A stretch of DNA of 8,668 nt from JAHEAO01 sp037968535 (GTDB lineage Bacteria > Pseudomonadota > Alphaproteobacteria > Rhodobacterales > Rhodobacteraceae), in contig JBBKVT010000254.1 of assembly GCA_037968535.1 (NCBI GenBank), positions 1-8,668 of the forward strand. Reading direction: 5' to 3'. The position numbers were made by a program, and so were the translations under genes. Below, in pieces: positions 6,803 through 8,668 of this stretch. The notes below the pieces were generated by a model. That model was not told where the DNA came from and did no database searches. It worked only from the letters and a program-made list of their open reading frames with translations. Numbering within the stretch: the stretch's first letter is position 1; every line of letters begins with the position of its first letter.

Positions 6803-7875
6803 TGTCCAAGCCGATCATCCAGCTTCAGAACGTCAGCAAGGATTTCGGCACTTTCCGCGCCCTGCACGGCATCACTTTCGACATCGGCCACGGCGAGTTC
6901 TTTTCGCTGCTGGGCGCGTCTGGGTGCGGCAAGACCACGCTGCTGCGCATCCTCGCGGGCATCGAGGACCCGACCCAAGGCGAGCTTCTGATCGACGGCC
7001 AGCCGATGAAGGGTATTCCGCCCAACAAGCGACCGACCAACATGGTGTTCCAGAGCTATGCGATCTTTCCCCACCTCAGCGTGGCCGAAAACGTCGGCTA
7101 TGGCCTGCCCTACCTGAACGTGTCGAAGGCCGAGGCGAAAACCCGCGTCGCCGACGCTCTGGCAATGGTGAAACTCACCGGCCTCGATGATCGTAGCGCC
7201 AACCAGCTTTCAGGTGGCCAGCGCCAACGCGTCGCCTTGGCGCGCGCGCTCGTCTGCCGTCCCAAGGTGTTGTTGCTGGATGAACCGCTGTCGGCGCTCG
7301 ACAAGAAACTGCGCGAAGAAATGCAGCACGAACTGCGCGCCCTGCAACGCACCGTCGGCATCACGTTCGTCTTCGTCACCCACGATCAGGAAGAGGCTCT
7401 GACGCTGTCGGACCGCATCGCCGTCATGTCCGGCGGCAAGGTGTTGCAGATCGACACGCCCGACGGCCTCTATAAACGCCCCGCCAGCCGCGAGGTGGCG
7501 GGGTTCATCGGAACCATGAACTTTTTCCCCGGCGAGGTAATGGTCCAATCGCCCGATGGCGTGACGGTCGACGCCGGCCCCCTCGGCCGGCTTGTCGCCA
7601 TTGGCAGCGGCGCAGTCGTCGGCCGGCCCGCCGATATCGCTGTACGTCCCGAAAAGATACGGCTGGAACCCGCGGGCCAGGGGCAACTCCGGGGCAAGGT
7701 GCGGTCGATCGCCTATCTGGGCGACCGCAGCCACCTTCTGGTCGATATTGACGGCCTCGACGCCCCGGTCACCGTATTCAGCTCGAACGCCGAGGGCGAG
7801 CGGGCAGCAGTTTCCGTGGGTGACCCGGTCGGCTTAAGCTGGGACACGGCGGCAGCTCGGCTACTGACCGCTTGA
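6802..7875 (+). CDS. ABC importer ATPase, PotA-like (357 residues)
   Basis: The cytoplasmic ATP-hydrolysing subunit; two copies drive the importer. All key motifs are intact: Walker A GASGCGKT (38-45), Q-loop Gln84 in FQSYAIFPH, signature LSGGQ (136-140), Walker B VLLLDE (156-161), SALD (164-167) and the switch His194 in VTHDQEEAL. The last 120 or so residues form a TOBE-type regulatory domain (for example VRPEKIRLEP and RSIAYLGDRSHLLVDI), as in PotA. ATG 6802 shares its A with the TGA of the permease gene, and GGAGAG lies 5 nt upstream, so it is translationally coupled. It is the last clear gene of the operon. No terminator hairpin with a T-run is seen after it. Confidence 0.95.
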   Translation: MSKPIIQLQNVSKDFGTFRALHGITFDIGHGEFFSLLGASGCGKTTLLRILAGIEDPTQGELLIDGQPMKGIPPNKRPTNMVFQSYAIFPHLSVAENVGYGLPYLNVSKAEAKTRVADALAMVKLTGLDDRSANQLSGGQRQRVALARALVCRPKVLLLDEPLSALDKKLREEMQHELRALQRTVGITFVFVTHDQEEALTLSDRIAVMSGGKVLQIDTPDGLYKRPASREVAGFIGTMNFFPGEVMVQSPDGVTVDAGPLGRLVAIGSGAVVGRPADIAVRPEKIRLEPAGQGQLRGKVRSIAYLGDRSHLLVDIDGLDAPVTVFSSNAEGERAAVSVGDPVGLSWDTAAARLLTA

Positions 7876-7888
7876 CCGGCGGACCGAT

Positions 7889-8068
7889 ATGACCCTGTCC
7901 GACCTGCATGCCAACTTCGCTAGAATCGTCTGGGACCCAAGGCGTATCATGGAAGAATGGCTGAGCTGCCCTAGCGCGCAAGATGATCGCCGTCCTGTTG
8001 CTGCTGATCGTCATCTTGCAGCTCTGAGGGCTAACCGGGTAGGGCCGAATTGCCAGAAAGCGGGATAG
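7889..8068 (+). CDS. Doubtful 59-residue reading frame after the importer
   Basis: ATG 7889 begins 13 bp after the ATPase stop, with a weak GGCGGA 5 nt upstream; TAG at 8066-8068 ends it 3 bp before the gnd-type start. The product begins MTLSDLHANFARIVWDPRR and ends NRVGPNCQKAG, with no known motif. A second frame inside it (7983-8027) encodes the strongly hydrophobic 14-residue peptide MIAVLLLLIVILQL. A short polar start containing Asp-Pro-Arg followed, one frame over, by a membrane-like stretch could be the frameshifted start of a small membrane protein (Yip1-like ones look vaguely similar), but that is a guess. It fills an otherwise empty gap and may be non-coding. Confidence 0.25.
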   Translation: MTLSDLHANFARIVWDPRRIMEEWLSCPSAQDDRRPVAADRHLAALRANRVGPNCQKAG

Positions 8069-8071
8069 TCA

Positions 8072-8668
8072 ATGCAAGTCAGCGTCGTTGGCCTCGGCCG
8101 GATGGATCGCAATTTCGCTCGTCGACTGATGAAGGCGGACATGGCTGTGTGGTATTCGAAGTCAATGCCAAGCGGCGCGAGGAGTTGCTTGGGGACGGCG
8201 CAAAACCTTCGGAATCGCTCGTTGCGCTGGTTGCCAGGCTGCGGGATACGCCCGTGGGTCTGGGTCATGCTGCCAGCGGGTGAAATCACAGAAAGAGCCA
8301 TCGATACCCGGGATGGCCTGCTGACGCGGGATGATATCGTCATCGACGGTCGAAATTCTTACTACAAGGACGACATCCGCCACGCCAGGACGCCTGCGGC
8401 GAAGAACATCCGCAAGGTCGATTGCGGCTCCTCGGGTGGCGTCTGGGGGCTGGAGCGCGGCTATTGCATGATGATCGGCGTTCTTGTCGACACAGTGACG
8501 CATCTGGACCCGATCGTTGCCGCGCTGGCGCCGGGGCCCGGAGAAACCCGACGCACCAAGAGGATAAAGGATGCCGATCCGCGGGCCGGAAAGGGCTATA
8601 TCCATGCCGGTCCGGCGGGTGCGGAGTATTTCGTCAAGATGGTGCACAACGGCATCGAATACGGGCTG
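8072..8668 (+). pseudogene. gnd: 6-phosphogluconate dehydrogenase (gnd-type), decaying, runs off window
   Basis: The intact enzyme oxidises and decarboxylates 6-phosphogluconate to ribulose 5-phosphate, making reduced coenzyme. The N-terminus MQVSVVGLGRM (8072 on) is its nucleotide-binding turn. At about 8136 one base is missing, and the family sequence continues one frame over as GHGCVVFEVNAKRREELLG to VALVARLRDT. At about 8251 an extra C restores the first frame: WVWVMLPAGEITER, DDIVIDGRNSYYKDDIRHA, GSSGGVWGLERGYCMMIG and FVKMVHNGIEYGL at the edge. The original frame has no stop across all 199 codons, so a protein could be made, but with about 38 scrambled residues. Conserved glycines are changed: GLGRMG to GLGRMD and DGGN to DGRN. 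SGG and the catalytic Lys in FVKMVHNG remain. Most likely inactive; a sequencing error pair is the alternative. Confidence 0.82.

Noticed and set aside
6421..7875. Longer ATPase start inside the second permease
   Set aside because: The first 127 residues are a shadow of the permease gene; ATG 6802 with GGAGAG upstream gives the standard N-terminus.
8162..8647. 161-codon minus-strand frame opposite the gnd relic
   Set aside because: The plus strand encodes clear 6-phosphogluconate dehydrogenase motifs; the opposite frame has none.

Overview
The window looks like an accessory or recombined stretch of an alphaproteobacterial genome, probably a Rhodobacteraceae/roseobacter-type organism. This is inferred from GC-rich coding with G/C third positions in the metabolic genes, an IS6-family transposase of a type I associate with this group, and a TTCCCTG repeat array like those I associate with mobile DNA in this group. 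No database search was possible, so family names rest on motifs read in the translated sequence.

Layout. Positions 1-156 hold the 3' end of an unrecognised plus-strand gene. Positions 157-720 are gene-poor and AT-richer; they carry a phased array of TTCCCTG repeats, a perfect 10-bp-stem hairpin and other short repeats. Positions 721-1430 (minus) are the C-terminal relic of a large serine recombinase with two frameshifts and a premature stop. It is cut off by a decayed IS6-family element at about 1431-2178. That element's transposase (1484-2121, minus) has two in-frame stops, an internal deletion, a late frameshift and a Lys in place of the catalytic Glu.

Positions 2208-7875 are the healthy part. 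A divergent pair of units shares a 129-bp control region (3831-3959). To the left is a YtcJ-type metal-dependent amidohydrolase (minus). To the right is a four-gene ABC importer of the polyamine/opine class in the order binding protein, permease, permease, ATPase. Its genes are separated by 6 bp, then overlap by 4 bp and 1 bp, so it is almost certainly one transcription unit. The simplest reading is a scavenging module: the importer brings in a small cationic or amide-type compound and the cytoplasmic hydrolase cleaves it. The substrate cannot be read from the sequence.

Positions 7876-8071 hold only a doubtful 59-codon frame. From 8072 to the window edge there is a decaying 6-phosphogluconate dehydrogenase (gnd-type). 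It contains a compensating pair of frameshifts that leaves its original frame fully open, plus replacements at conserved glycines.

The main picture is an intact uptake/hydrolysis module wedged between wrecked mobile-element genes on one side and a decaying central-metabolism gene on the other. I found no convincing new defence, RNA or CRISPR-like system. The least explained features are the phased repeat array with its hairpin and the palindromes in the divergent control region.
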